From Mucidula mucida (lineage: Eukaryota > Basidiomycota > Agaricomycetes > Agaricales > Physalacriaceae), in assembly GCA_015501055.1 (NCBI GenBank), contig JADNYV010000110.1:53317-117316 (forward strand): a DNA stretch of 64,000 nt. Reading direction: 5' to 3'. The notes beneath the pieces were generated by a model, which was given only the letters and a program-made list of their open reading frames with translations, searched no databases and was not told the origin of the DNA. The number at the start of each line of letters is the position of its first letter. The stretch's first letter is position 1. Of this stretch, positions 1-13,069 are shown piece after piece. The translations under genes were made by a program, and so were the position numbers.

Positions 1-1
1 T

Positions 2-1353
2 CTAGCTTTCGTTTGCTGCTGCTAATCTCATGCTTTCCACCGCCTTCCGGAATATCTCCTCAGCTTTTGCAAAATCTTCCTCGCATTCCTTTGCCCCGGG
101 ATCATAGACCGGTATTCCCTCCCGAACGCGCGTAATGAAATTTGCAAGTTCACGGTCGTCATCCTCTATGTTCGGAACCTGGTCAGCGCCCGGACGAGGA
201 CCTTGATGTTCCCTGGCTTCCCCGAACAGCTCAAAGATCCACCAATCCGCGCGCACCGTCGTGCCCGTGTAATAGCCCTTCCACCGTCCCATCTTCTCCC
301 TCCCATCCCACCACCGCCGCTCAGCGTCGAATGCAATTTCAACCTCCTTTAGAACGCGCATGTCGCCGGAGAGTAACTTCCACGCTCTCGCTGCAGTGAA
401 CATTGGACGTCGATACCCAAAATCGAGGACGCGCGCAAGGACTGCGCAGTTCATCAGTTTGAGAGATTTGAGGGTGCTGCCGTGCATGGCCAGAAATTCT
501 TGTGGGGATGCCCAGTTGCCGTTGTCGTCTGCTAGGAGCATTGTCTCATCGCCAAGCATGAAGCTTTCTAGGGAGAGCGATTCAAGGTGGGAGAAACGAG
601 TGCAGAATGCGGCACCGCCCACAATAGGCCAAGAGGAGTGGATGGAGAGAGATTTGAGATCTGGCATGCTATAGAAGAGCTGTTTGCTTGCCCAGATAGA
701 TCTGTAATTGATGATTTCTCCGTGCTTCTCCCTAAAAGGCGAGACGGACAACTGGAGTGATTCGACAGATCGGAGCGAATGAAGGACTGAGAGATGGGAG
801 TGTTTCTTGAATACGCAGTGTTTATAAGGGTTATAATTGGTGATGGTGAGGCTTTTTAGCGATCCTAACGGCAGATAAGAGATTGTGAGAAGGAATAGGT
901 TCTGCCGTTCAATGCACGTCCCCCAGTCGTTGAGAATGATTGTGGCGGATGTCACTTGATGAAGGGTAGAAAGCAATGGCCACACGGTGCGAAATGCGAT
1001 GATGACCTGTTCATCGACTAAAGAAGAAATACGTGAGTCGCTCAACAGTATTTGTGTTCACCAGGTGTACCGATTTCATAGAAGTATTTTCCCGGGTCAC
1101 CCTCAAGCGTCCTGAATTCGAGGTGTTTTACATGCTGCACTATGTCTAGTGCGAACATGTTTGCCACCTTTAAATCCCCATCCACCGAGCCATTGATACG
1201 CACTGTATGAAACGCTGCTGGCGCATAGAAAGCCCGAAATGCTTTGTTTGCACCGCGTAGAGCAAGAAGAGCGCCGAGGTCGGAGCGGAGAATATTCAAA
1301 ATTGGTTCATGCAACTCGACAGGCAAAGGACCTTGCTGGGAGGGCGGAGCCAT
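2..1353 (-). CDS. F-box-like / LRR-type hypothetical protein
   Basis: Two reading frames join through one short intron. The donor is GTGAAC (or GTACAC 9 nt earlier) near 1060-1070 and the acceptor TTTAG is near 1021; the join keeps frame. The N-terminus (LPVELHEPILNIL, then LLALRGANKAFRAFYAPAAF) has the leucine/proline spacing of an F-box, which in the family binds Skp1 in SCF ubiquitin ligases. The remaining ~340 residues carry irregular leucine-rich stretches such as LKSLTITNY, LESLSLESF and LKSLKLMNC, typical of agaricomycete F-box/LRR proteins that choose degradation substrates. The start is the first ATG at 1353. The stop lies at bases 2-4, so the gene is complete but touches the window edge. 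The substrate cannot be predicted. Family is fairly sure; specific function unknown. Confidence 0.65.
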
Positions 1354-1875
1354 GTTGGCCAGAGATCAGTTTGACGAGAACGGTCGGGTTAATCCAAATG
1401 GACTATTCTTGGTGGGAAACGATTTCTAGCATAGGGCATACTATTTCTAGCTCCAAAATGTTCGATTTTGAGAATGAAGATGACACTGGGGGGTTGGGAA
1501 TTCGTGGTAGACGGGGCGCACGCGTCGCGCTGGTGGTGGTTAAGATCGAAGGTTCAATACGGTGGAATATTGGCTGAATATGTTGGATTATGTCCAACAA
1601 AGACTTTGAGCGTGGGGCCACTGCGGTCTTACAACAGAGACTCTAAATCTTCTAGTATAGGCACCCTGCTGTCGCTGACTACTGATGCTAAGAGGTTCCA
1701 GTATGTCACCACGTTATAGTGCGATGGTTTCACACAATTTTCAGGCGACGAGTTCTGCTTGCCATCGAGTCTGCTTATAGGGAAACTGGCATAGTTTCGT
1801 TATGAATATTGTGTCTTACGTTCTCTTAACCTGCATCTACATTACAAGTAATACCCCCTATGCAAGACGGAAATC
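1354..1875. other. intergenic, no gene recognised
   Basis: Short open frames occur on both strands but none resembles a known family or joins by splicing to a neighbour. The stretch lies between the 5' end of the F-box gene and the 3' end of the NmrA-like gene, so it should contain the former's promoter and the latter's terminator. I could not define either precisely. Confidence 0.5.
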
Positions 1876-2978
1876 TTACTTCGCATCCCGAGAAGAAGAG
1901 CGTACTTCTATGACTGGCGGGTTGGCATAGAACTCCTTCGACGCCTCTTCAATTGTGAATACCGGGGCGTCGGGGTACAGATCCCGAGCGACCAACACCC
2001 CATCAGCAACAGCATTAGCGAGCGTGTTGTCTCCGCGCAGAAAGAGGCTATTCGCGTATTGCGCGATAACTTGTGTAGCAACGTCATTGCTCTTCGTTCT
2101 GGCCAATATATCTTCGTCTGGAACCTAGAGGAACATTGAGAATCAGTGAGTGTACAAAAATGCACTTCCATACCATGGTGTAATCGGAGAAATCCTCTCC
2201 GGAGACCTTTTCGGCTATAGCCCAAGCCTCGTCGATGTTGGTTTCGCCATCGCATGCAATAACCGTTTGGTTGAGTGTGCGCGGATCGTCGATAACACGT
2301 ACAACAAGCAATGCCAGTGACTTAACCGTTGAATACACCACCTTCTTCTGACGGTCACCAATGTAGTTCTTGGGTGTGAGCACGCTCAGGCTGGCTGGCG
2401 CAGCATGTGGGTACGGGAACAAGAGCGGGAGCCACCATCCCACTTCAATGAACGTGTACGGTATGCCGAGCTCTTTAATGAACTGCCGAATGTCAAGTTT
2501 CTACAATCACATCAGTATGGCAATCATATCAAGAATGCTTTGGAAAACCAAGAATATCGTGCATGGCCATGACTCCACGAGGTGCGTGCGGACCAAAATC
2601 AGAAGGAACAACCGCGTCCGACACCTGCTTGTTTGGCAGCAAGAAGCAAGGGTTTCTGGTCAGTCTGAGAAACGAGCACGAGAGAGATTAGGATATCGAC
2701 GCCTTGCAGGATAGATTGGAGCCTCTCCGGAGACTCAGTGACGTCGCCGATGCGAATCTGGGCGCCTGCATTCTTAAGCTCGCAGACGATAGGTTTCTTG
2801 ACAGATTGAGCGCGGACAAGCAACACCACTTGCTGGTCTCGAGTTAGATTTACTCATCGATTGAACAGGATGCTGATTGACGTACAAACTTGTTTGTCTC
2901 TAGCAAAGCTCTCGCCAATCCTTGCCCTGTTCGCCCTGTACCGCCGACAAGGAGTACTGATAATTTGGCCTGAGGCAT
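1876..2978 (-). CDS. NmrA-like / isoflavone-reductase-type NAD(P)-binding protein
   Basis: The protein begins MPQAKLSVLLVGGTGRTGQG, with the atypical-SDR Rossmann motif GGTGRTG that binds NAD(P). It continues through AQIRIGDVTESPERLQSILQGVDILIS, a typical NmrA-family second strand and helix region. The exon at 2084-2443 encodes YTFIEVGWWLPLLFPY and the C-terminal exon starts about 2106. At least three introns of ~50 nt are needed; one runs from about 2886 to 2834, another is near 2160-2110. NmrA-like proteins act either as NADP sensors that control transcription factors or as aromatic-alcohol/isoflavone-type reductases, and the sequence does not decide between them. The next gene, 0.7 kb away, is a glyoxal oxidase, so a reductase role in aromatic metabolism is possible but only inferred. 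All exons read cleanly. Confidence 0.8.
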
Positions 2979-3692
2979 GAAGACGAATTGCCTCAATTTG
3001 ACTTGTTGAGGAACTCGAGGACTTCAAGCATAGTATGGGCGTTTATACATGAGAAAACTCGCACCAAAATAGACGGGCGTCTTAGTCAGTTCAACTGGTT
3101 ACTCCGTGGGTCGGCAATCGCATAGACGGTAAATGAGCGAATCGAAGAATTGTGCGTCATACGGATTGCGTAGACAGGGTTACTGCATGTCAGAAAACTC
3201 TTCGTTGGATAAAATGTGATGACTGACAGGCTTGATTCATACGATGGCTTGTGCGACGAATGTCCGATAGAGTTCGCACTGCGCTGAGTGATCAACTCAC
3301 TGTCCAGTTCATCCATGCAGCTTGGAAGAAGCATGTCGACTCGCTCCTCGAGGCACTGCTATTTCGGTAGGAACATGCGGGAGGGTTAACGCATGCTACC
3401 CCACGACCATATCCAGCAGTACGTCGACTGGGTTCTGTAGATTGATGAGGGCGCCAAAGTGATTCCCAAGCCGAAAGAGGCGTTGATCTGGAAAGTACTT
3501 GGGGGTATCCCGGTGGGTTGTATTCCAGACACAACGACGCGATTATTCCATCTAATGAAAGTCGCTTGGGCGATGCCTTCGGCAAGAGACACGGGATACA
3601 CAGCCACAACTTGTCCTTTAAAGAATTAAGACGTCCTAAGACTTTCCGCTGTTAACGTTGCTGCTACGTTGTGTTCATGCCAGAGACGCAAA
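2979..3692. other. intergenic, possible gene remnant on the minus strand
   Basis: On the minus strand near 3390-3607 a frame reads YPVSLAEGIAQATFIRWNN followed by a Pro/Gly-rich stretch. This looks protein-like, but I cannot tie it to a family, and its frame is lost on both sides. It may be the tail of a decayed gene or chance. No other gene is supported here. Confidence 0.3.
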
Positions 3693-5782
3693 CTACAATT
3701 CTACACCCTGATCTGGCACCGGAGGAGAAAGACCAGACCCCATCATGACCTGAACTCCCTCACTAGTAACACCATCCACAGTCACAAAGATGAAAGCTGA
3801 ACAAGGCATGAGTTTGGAATGATGACAACTGTAAAAAGAACGTGCCAGGTCCAGGTGGGTAAACTCTGTTGTTCGGCGGACTGAGGACGGAAAGCTCCGC
3901 CTTATCCTCGGACAGCGATGCAGTCATGAAAACAAGGCGAGAGCTCGAGTGAAAAGCGTGCGAAGAAAAGCCCAGGTCCATAAGGGAGACTTTCAGTCCG
4001 TTAGCGTTGGCTCTATGCAGTCAACGCGAAACGAATCTGACCTTGTATATTGGACGCTTCCAGACCACCCGGTATATCGATGCCGATGGTGAAGTTCTCG
4101 TGAAAGCCTATTTGCGAAGGCACGTTACGCAATACTGGCCTTTCAAAAGTCATGTAGGGTGGATTCAAATATTCAACGCGGAATTCGCTGACGAGTTGTT
4201 CGATAACAGTGGCTGAGAAGAAAAAAATATGGGCACGCACGAAGGAAACTTTACACCCTCGTTTACGATAAGAGTATTAGGGTTAGAGCCGGCGATGAAG
4301 ACATTACTACAAGGCGGTGTCAGCATCTACAATGTAACGCGACACACTGTGAAAATACTTACCCCATAGGTGTGAGCGAGACACTGGAATGATACAACCT
4401 TGGTATATCAGTCGTGGGCAATCCTTGATTACTGATACGTTGCCCGACCGGATCCCATGGTGTATAAATTGATGGCGTAAACCTGCAATTACATCTCAGC
4501 GTCGCAGAATCCAAAAATGACGATATCCATACACAGGATTATCAGCATCCGACTCGTTGATCGCATCCCCAACGCTGTCTAGCGCAGCAAACCCAGTTGC
4601 AGCCCCGTTCGTTATGAGTACCTGCCCGTTCGGTAGCAGAATCATCTCAGGCATCATCCGGGGCTCAAGCATATGCTCGACCTCCCAACCGCGCGCAATA
4701 CCCTCTGGTGTCAGCGTCATCCGACTGCACTGATCCGATGCTGGAGTTTGTGAAGACAAATTCAGCGCCGGAATACTGTCATCTGTGGCGGATCCGCCGC
4801 ACACGACTACCTCTGCGATGTAATCCGGGGGCGACAGCGCTAGGAGCGTCGCTGATCCGTCCATAGGATTAGTGACTCTCACACCGTTGGGAACGTCGGG
4901 CAGAGGAGTCTCTGTATCGGTTTCGATATCGTATATGACCGTTCGGTTGTTGGCGACGAGAAACACCTTGCCGTCTGGGAGCGCGAAAACACTGAAAAGG
5001 CCATTGGTGTCTAGGGTTCAACGAAAACAAGAATACTCACCGAGGGAATAAGCTAGTGTGGCCTGATCGTTCGAGGAAGGCCGACGGTCTGGGAACGCCA
5101 CCATCCTTAGGAGGAAAGAATTCGAATGTATTGGCCGGATCATCGTTGAAAAACGTGGGGACATGGCTGCCGCCAACGACCATCTACAACGCATGAGGGT
5201 ACTTCAAGTCCTGTCGCTAATTTACCCACCAAAGAGCCGTCAAATATTCTGGCACTCGAAGGGTACCATCGACTCTCAGCCAAATGGAGGGTATCCGGAT
5301 CCTCGAACAACGTACATCCAATACCATCGGGATCCAAGCAAGGCTCAAAGATACGGATCCCCATCTGGCCGTCATAATCCGGCACGGTTTGCGGATTTTC
5401 TGTGGGCGTCCCCCCGAGACTAACCTGCACGAGTCTTTGCTCAGCTCGTACGATGAGGCGAGAATATGCTAACCATGGTTCCGTTACTGAGAAACGATCC
5501 AGAAGCGCAGAAAGAATCTGTTATGACATCCAGCGCAGTCGCTGTGTGGGTTTGAAAATTCCACAGAGCGCCCCATGCAGAATGTCCGTTGATTTGCAGC
5601 GGATCGTTGGACGGCCGGTCGAACACGATTGCTAGCGTTGGCGAGACGACCATGAACTCGAGAGCCAGAACGCCAGTAGTACCATTCTGTACCAAATGCC
5701 ACCCAAGAGATTCTGACGCAGCAGAAGTGCAGGAGGCTGCCGCAAAGATGGCTAAGATGAGAGGTAACATTTCTGTATTCAA
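3693..5782 (-). CDS. Glyoxal oxidase-type copper radical oxidase, copy 1
   Basis: A secreted oxidase that in its family oxidises aldehydes or alcohols with O2 to give acids or aldehydes and H2O2. The N-terminus ([21 protein letters not shown]) is a signal peptide. All radical-copper ligands of glyoxal oxidase can be placed: the Cys of [12 protein letters not shown] and the Tyr of [11 protein letters not shown] (the crosslinked Cys-Tyr pair), the Tyr-His of [13 protein letters not shown] (about 4365-4400), and the distal His in [12 protein letters not shown] (about 3950). The order is a glyoxal oxidase N-terminal beta-propeller and then a DUF1929 C-terminal domain ending PVPDQGVEL at 3696. Several ~50-nt introns split the gene. 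It is a close paralogue of the plus-strand gene at 21040-23125. It is divergent from P450-1 (start 7187), an arrangement repeated at the second copy. Confidence 0.88.
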
Positions 5783-7186
5783 GCATCTTACAGTTCACAA
5801 GTCAGTTATTAAGAGAACGCCAAGCGAAAGTGAGAGTGGGAGGAAAGAGGCTTTTGCCCACCATCTGAAGGACTGGGAGAACGAACGCAATGCCAAGTGT
5901 CACGAGACACAAACGAACACAGTTATGACAGTTGCTCAATAAGCGGGAAGAGGAGGATGAATACTTTTACTATGCGGACAACACTACACGTGAGAAGAGA
6001 TGGTGAAAAAGAGGGAAGAAACTCTCACAACTAATAACCTGTGGAGTCACTAGCCATCAATGTCTACCATCAGTTGAAAGTGAACGAGTCCGGCTAACGG
6101 GTACGCGTCCGCCTCTGTAGCACAAGCGCCGCAGAACATGTACCTACTGACCAAATGCCACTGATTCGGAGCGTCCTGAGGCTTCTGTGCAGGGCAATAA
6201 ATTATTATTTTGGGCCGCAAAACATGTATGTCTTTAAACTAAGAGCAAAGCCAAAAAAAAACACGAGGGTAAGGCATCACTCAACTCTATACAGACTACG
6301 AATGCGGCACCCCGTTAGCCCACCGAGCGTCCAAAACGGAGCCCAGCGGCGAAGCCACTACATTCCATTCATCTTCCACGGACGTAACAGGTGTCTGCAT
6401 GAGAGAAGAGCAGCAACCTTGACATGGTCTGTGGGGCTCCGATAGCAGGTCGTGGCGAGGAACATGGCAAAATCAGCAGTGCATTGGACATGATGGTAGA
6501 GAACAGAAAAAAAATCTATGCCTGCCGGGCTCTGCCGGGACGCTGTTCGCCGTAGATTACACACCATGTTTCCGGATCCAGCACATGTCACCTCAGTGTC
6601 ACCTATAGTCGACAACGTCGACGCGTCGGACGCGTACTTACCTACGAATGGGCCATCACCGGCAGGTGTGCCACCTCTTTACGAGGAAAATTGGGACTGA
6701 CCCATTGTCCCGAGAAGATCATCCATCATGTTACTTGTGCGCGACCACAGCAGTTGAAGCCTACATAAACGCCCGAGCACTACCTGCGGACGATACTTTG
6801 AACGCTTTTTTTCGCGTAACGCGAACATTGAAGCAGACATGAGGCGCATCGTACATGTGGCGTACTCGGAAGCGCCATTCTGCACTTAGGCGTTGTACAT
6901 TTGTTCTTTGGTAGGTCTTTCAGTTGGTATTGCCCCATATCTCGTCTTTCAAAGTTTGACTGACGTTCGACTTGTAACATGATAAGAAGTCCTTCCGACG
7001 CGATTCGTAGATGAATGCAAGCTACGGGAAAGTAAAGATAAGGCAAAGTCGATCAACAGCATCTTACTCAATGTGACAGACAGGTGCCCGTACGCTTCTG
7101 TACCCGTCCCGTCGAACTAGAAGCCTCCATCGGCTTATACGCCTTATATAAAGCTGACTGGTGGATGCAATAGGACCGTCCCAGCT
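5783..7186. other. divergent intergenic region between GLOX-1 and P450-1
   Basis: About 1.4 kb separates two genes transcribed away from each other. None of the small open frames here looks like protein. A TATA box lies at its right edge (listed separately). CGG- and CCG-containing words occur and could serve the Zn2Cys6 regulator encoded downstream, but I found no clear repeated operator. Confidence 0.5.
7145..7152 (+). promoter_or_regulatory. TATA box of P450-1
   Basis: TATATAAA lies 35-42 nt upstream of the ATG at 7187, a normal spacing for a short fungal 5' UTR. Confidence 0.55.
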
Positions 7187-9125
7187 ATGGCGAGCCTCGT
7201 AGCGGATGTGGTCAAACAGCTGTCGTATCTCCAACTCGGCTCCCTTCTAGTCTTCTTCCGATTTTTTGTTGTCATACTGTACCGACTTTACTTCCACCCA
7301 CTCAAGTCTTTCCCCGGACCTGGTCTAGCAGCAATAACCAATTTCTACGAAGGATACTTTGTCTCGTGGAAGAATGGCATGTTTGTCAGACACATCGAGA
7401 AGCTTCACAAGATTTACGGTATGTTCATCCGCGCAATTCCGTGATTTGAACTGACTTCAGCGAATTAGGCCCGGTAGTCAGAGTTGGGCCGAATAATGTA
7501 CGCGCCTTCATTCGTAGTACATCTGCTAGTACTAATAACTACATAGCTTCACTTCAGTTCCCCAGAAGCATTCTTCGCCATATACCCTGCTCATTCTGGA
7601 TTCACGAAGGACCCAGTTTTCTATAGGCGCTTCGGGTGCGACGGATCCATCTTCGGGACAATCGACGTACAGGAACACAAGCAGCGACGTGAAGTCCTCA
7701 ACCCTCTTTTCTCTCGGCGTTCCATAATAAAATTACAGAATCTAGTACAGGAAAAGGTTTGTCGCGACTAGTAGAGGCAATCTTCATACGCTAAAGAGTC
7801 AGTCGTAGGTTGATCTCTTTCTGGATCAGATACGCGCGCATCACGCTAAGCCGGTGAACCTATCGAATGGGTTCCGTGCCCTTGCCATGGACATCGTTAC
7901 CGCATATTCATACGCACATTCATTTGGTGCTCTGGTCGCGCCTGACTTCGATCATCCGATTATGCGCTCTATAGAAGGCGCAGTGCCTCTGCACAGTGCG
8001 ATGCAGTTCCTGCCCTTCCTGCATGTGATGCAGCACCTCCCGCCGTGGTTACACACCATGATGAACCCTGACTTTGGCGGGGCGGCGCAGATGAGAGCTT
8101 TTCTCGAGGGCCAGGTTGATGAAATTCTGAACGATCCCGAAAGTCTGAAGAGCGTCGAGCACGAAACGATTTATCACCATTTGATAACTCCCGAGTTGGT
8201 CAGGAAGGGAAAGCTTCCTACGAAAAGAGCACTGGTAGACGAGGTATTGCATGAAGGTTGAGCATACCTATTTGCTAACCGAAGACATTTTAGGCAGGGG
8301 TTCTTCTTGTCGCTGGTACAGACACCGCAAGTAACGCAATGACAGTTGGATTATGTCATCTCCTCTCGAATAACCACGCGAAGAAGGAGCTTCAGGCCGA
8401 GTTGCAAGCTGCGTGGCCAGAGAAGGACACACCGTTTTCGTACGAGATGGCGGAGAAGCTACCTTACCTCGTAAGTTAACGTATTCGTTGGGGCCTGGTC
8501 ACTGATCCTTTGCCCACTGGTAGACGGGCGTGATCAAAGAAGCTTGTCGTCTAAGCACCGGTGTACCTATTCCTCTGCCGCGTATCGTGACCGCTCATAC
8601 CGTCATCGACGGGACACTCGTTCCTGCTGGCGTATGTGTAATCTCCAAACCTAATCCATGTGTACTGAAGCGTGGCGCGTTGTAGACTGTGGTTAGCGTC
8701 GCCCAGCCTTTCGTGCTGAAGAATCCTGCTATCTTTCCTGACCCACACACATTCAAGTCGGAGCGATGGCTGGGATCTGATTCGCAGAAGTTGGAAAAGT
8801 ACCTCGTCGTTTTCTCCAAGGGACCAAGGAGCTGCTTAGGAATGAAGTGGGTAGACTTTTCTCCATTGCGTATGATACTGAATACTCTTTTTATCGTTTA
8901 GTCTGGCGTGGTGTGAACTATACTTGACGTTCGCACACTTGATGCGTAAATTCGATATGCAACTATGTGATACGAGGTCAGTCCATTTGAATCTTCCGAG
9001 CACGGCGAGTCCCTCACGTGTGTTCACTTCTCTACAGCCTCGAGGATATGACCTTCCGCGACCACATGGTACCAGTATGGAAGGATGTGAGACCGTTGAA
9101 GATAATTGTCAAGGAGGCAGTGTGA
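7187..9125 (+). CDS. Cytochrome P450 monooxygenase (P450-1)
   Basis: A membrane-anchored class-II P450 expected to act at the ER with a reductase partner. One N-terminal hydrophobic helix (LGSLLVFFRFFVVILY) precedes the proline hinge [10 protein letters not shown]. Later exons give HFSSPEAFFAIYP, NPLFSRRSIIKLQNLVQEK, the I-helix AGTDTASNAM, the K-helix ExxR as EACR, a SERW version of the PERF motif, and the haem loop [12 protein letters not shown] at about 8815-8845. The C-terminus DHMVPVWKDVRPLKIIV ends at 9125. Introns are about 50 nt and all exons read through, so this is the cleanest of the five related P450s here. It resembles the benzoate-hydroxylase/trichodiene-oxygenase-like group of basidiomycete P450s; the substrate cannot be predicted. 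It is divergent from GLOX-1 and lies 270 bp upstream of a Zn2Cys6 regulator. Confidence 0.92.
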
Positions 9126-9395
9126 TACAACGAACGTGTCTTCATAGAGATGGCGAGTATAAATGATTTCCGGTGTATAATAGCTAAGCAAAAGTCGTTG
9201 TTCTGTCGATGCAACCATTTGATACACCGTTCATCTCCTAGGTGGGTAAGTTGACTGCCATTAGAGAAGAGGGCTCGCGCTGCTAAATGGAGCTAACATG
9301 TACTTGTGACCAGTGAGTGTTTTGTCATCCTGATATAACTAAAGCCGGCCCTCCTATTGAGTTAAACGCACTCTATCACTCTTGATGCAAGCGGA

Positions 9396-12300
9396 ATGCC
9401 CGCTGAGCCGAGACGACGACAAAAAGTGTTCACCGAGGAAGAGCTCAAGGACATTGAGCAGAAACGGATACGCGGTATGTAAACTGTCTGTATATGTCCT
9501 CGCAGTTTTGACAGCCTCCGCAGGCGAATTATCCTGCGCTGAATGTCGTCGTTTAAAACTTAAATGTGACAAAAAGGTACCCTGTGGGTCCTGTTGTCGA
9601 CGCGGGTGTGAGAGCATTTGTCCGTGTGGTACGCTTTCTGGACCCCATCGATGGTCTAGTAGCTCTAACGATTCTCTCGGCAGGCATACTGTCTGCAGGT
9701 CAGGGTACTCGGTGCGTTGCAATCGGTCCTGCTGTTCTCTATTAACCACCACCATGTTCCAGCTTCGTCCTCGCAGACACGGATCACCTGCACCGCAAAA
9801 TAACGGACATGAGCACCCGGATACGCCAGCTTGAGGACGCATTGGCAATACTTCAAGCTAGTGTATCCAGCGACCGTCATCCCCTCCTCAACGACGATCT
9901 GCTCAGAGTCAAATTCGGCGCAGAGGCTGCAAAGCAGCAGCAGGCAGAACCACTCCTACCACCGGAGAATCAAGCAATCGATGCTCTCGGAACATTGACG
10001 TTAACGGACGCAGGTGACATGCGATACTTTGGCCGTTCAGCTGGCTCGGAGGTAAGCCGCGTTGGTGGATAAACTGTCTTGTCCTGAAGCGCTTTGAACA
10101 GACTCTCATTGCCGGCGAGGAATGGGAGGAGCTCTCTGACCTCGACGCAAACGCAGAAATGTCGGGTATTCCAGATTACACTGTGTCATTCCCATTCTCG
10201 AGCCATCCTGTCCCTATACCCGATTTAGTTCGACATCTCCCATCCTTAGAACGCGCCCAGCTTCTCTCGCAGTCCTATATTGATCATGCCTCGCTCTTCT
10301 TCAGACCTATCAAGAGCGACGAGCTCTTCAACTCCTTTCTTCCAAAAGTCTATGGCGATCCTACTTCCCTTGCTAGTGAATCCCTGGCGATGCTATTCTT
10401 CATCCTGGCTCTAGGAGCCTTGTTCGACCTCACCCTCAGCCCGTACAACAAGGAGGCAGAGCTCTATTACAAGCTCGGAACAAGCGCACTCTCAGTACGA
10501 CCTGCTCTCGATACGCCTCAGATTGATACGGTTCGCGCCGTTGGACTCTTGGCGACATATCACAGTATGGCCAGCAAGAAGTATTCCCGTGACAGTGCAG
10601 TAAGTCCTTTTACATTCTTCGCCTTTCTTCTTTCTCACCCGGGCAGTGGTGTTCCATGAGCTTGGCGGCGAAGCTAGCTCAAAGCGTAAGTGCTTTACCC
10701 TCCTCATCTCTTAATCTTAACATGTCCTTGCCATTAGATCGGCCTACGTCGGTCCTGTATCTCCTCCAACGTGTGAATAGCTAACAGTCCGCAGACAGAG
10801 ACAGTGCCCGGTGGGGTATGGATGCCACAACTGTACAAATACGGCGAACATTATGGTGGGAGGTATTTTCATCAGATGTGTCTCATGTAAGTCGGTCAAT
10901 CCGGGCTTCATGTTATTCTCAGTTGCTCACTGTAGCTTGGCCCGATAGAGCTTGGCTCTTGGTCGACCGCCCTCAATACATCAATCGTTTGCCGACTGTG
11001 AATTCCCGACTGACGAAGAAGCTACACTCAGCGATTCGGGGGAGATCGAATACGGATGTGAGTCGTACCTCGTCGACGCCTTCATACTGCTAATACTTGT
11101 GAAAAGTTTGGCGCATGAAGTATACATTTGCCCGTGACATATTCAGCGCTGTCGTCGATGCTACTTTAACAGCAAAATCGCCGAGTTATACGACTGTCCT
11201 TGACCTCGATAAGAAAGTCAGGCAGATGTCTTTCCCGTCTTCGGTCAAGCCTTACGTGAAACTCGAAGATAGCGAAGAAGATTACTACTCGAGCGCTAAG
11301 AGTTTACGAGATTTCTACGCCAGCCAGCACCGGACTGTTAGTAAGTGATGTTTCTCCCCTCGCCATTCTATCGCTCAATGAACCCAGCGATGCTTTATCT
11401 CCATCGAAGTTTTTTCGCTCAGTCTATCCTGGACCACCCGTCCAATCCTCTCCTCAGCCCTTTTGCCCCGTCGTTCTTAACCGCCTTCCGAAGTGCATCC
11501 ATTCTTATCAAAGCTGCCGCGCACCAATTTGATCGATGCGCAAATATGGCAATGAGAGTCTGGTTCCTGCTGTATCACATCTTCTCCTCGGCGGTACGTT
11601 TTGGCCTTGACTGAGATAATTCAAACCAGCTGACAATTCTATTTTTCCAGATCATTGTAGGCTGTGTGGTCACTCGTTCGCCCACTTCCAACATTGCCCC
11701 AGGTGCTTTGCTAGACCTGGAACTTGCTATCAGGATATTTGAGCACAGTTCGGCACAGTCGGGACGTGCGAAAATTGCTTTGGTGAGCGTGCCAGCGTAT
11801 CGTCACTTGGACCATCTCTTATGACATGGTGAAGGGCGTATTGCGCAAGCTGAAGGACAAGGCTGTCCGGTCGTATTCCCAGTCCCAAGGGAAATCAGTT
11901 CCTCGAGAACCAGACTCGTCAGACCAGCAAAGTAGCAGCGCGTCCCCCTTGTCTGCCAAGCAGGATGACGACTCTGAGGACGAGTTAGCCATCTTTGGAG
12001 GCCAGACTAAAGTCCTAACAAAGAGCCACCGGTCGAAACACAGGTCTCAGTATGCAAATTCACCTGGCTCGGCCTCCTCGGATTCCTCCACCTCTCCGCC
12101 GCCTTCGAAGACTGTGCAGTTATCGCCTATACATGTCCACCCTTCTTTGATGGATTATCTGAAAGACGGTGGCGGACGAAACTCAACTTCCGCGCCAGAA
12201 GCTGGTCCAAGCTCGTATCCTGGCCAGTGGCAAGGTTCGACTCAACGACTTCCGACTGCATCGCGACGTGAGCCCGATTACATGGACGTCATACCAAGTG

Positions 12301-12726
12301 CGGACCACCCGCATGGATATGTCTGGAATGGATTGTTTGACGTGCGCACAGATGCAGCACACACAGTGGTTGTCGCCTGCCCCCTATCAGAACCAGAATA
12401 CGAACTCGCTTCCCGCACAGAGTTCAAACACATTTTCGTCCGCCGAAGAAATGACGAACTGGCCTCCGCCGGGTTATCCGACTGCCACGGCGGCAGCTGC
12501 AGTGTTGCAATACGGGAATGGCGGGCTTGGGTTTGGCGATGTGGATATAGGTTCTGGTCCACCAAACGTGCATCCGGGGGCAATGGTGGAGCTGGGGCTT
12601 ATGACGGAGTCGAACATGGATCTTGGCTGGATGTCGTTCATGCGGGAGTGTGGTATCTTTGGTGTAGATGCCAATGGGGTCGTCCGGTCGCCTCAAGGGG
12701 CGCCTGCTAATGGCAACGTCCTTTAG
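9396..12726 (+). CDS. Zn2Cys6 fungal transcription factor
   Basis: The start is the ATG at 9396 (MPAEPRRRQKVFTEEE). The second exon holds the zinc cluster CAECRRLKLKCDKKVPCGSC followed by further cysteines, the Gal4-type DNA-binding domain. A short coiled-coil-like segment follows (MSTRIRQLEDALAILQASV, about 9810-9865). Next comes a long fungal_trans regulatory domain over about 10160-11620, with landmarks RALLATYHS-like and RRTLWWEVFSSD. The tail (11826-12726) is Ser/Pro-rich and ends DLGWMSFMRECGIFGVD. Around 12360 the frame changes by two bases inside a CACACACA tract: the upstream frame (GYVWNGLFDV) must switch to the frame carrying QWLSPAPYQNQ to reach the family-like C-terminus. This is either a microsatellite slip or an assembly error. 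Being the only DNA-binding regulator among two GLOX and three P450 genes, it is the likely local activator; that is inference. Confidence 0.88.
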
Positions 12727-13069
12727 CTGAGTCGTCTTTACCTTTTTTATTGTTTTGGATAGTGTAGCGATGTAAACTACTTGCAGTACGTGTATTATAT
12801 CGGGTAAACTACATATACTTAGGTGTTATTGTACTTTTAGCAAACAAAGCAATGATCGGCGCTGATGTGATGGCAGCGGTCTTGTTGTTGTTGAAAGAAC
12901 AACGCTATGGCCACCCTTGTATTCCAACAACGGTTTGTTGTTTTATTGCACGTACAATAATAAGTAGTGGCTTATTGTGGTGAGCAAGGACCATTATCGA
13001 GAATACTATATGTATGGACCCGAAGACTGTGCGCGGCTTTCGACCACCGCCTAACAAAACCTACTACTT
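12727..13069. other. intergenic, AT-rich, no gene
   Basis: Contains TA-rich words (GTATTATATCGG, ACATATACTTAG) consistent with the 3' end of the regulator and the promoter of the next small gene. No reading frame of interest. Confidence 0.5.
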
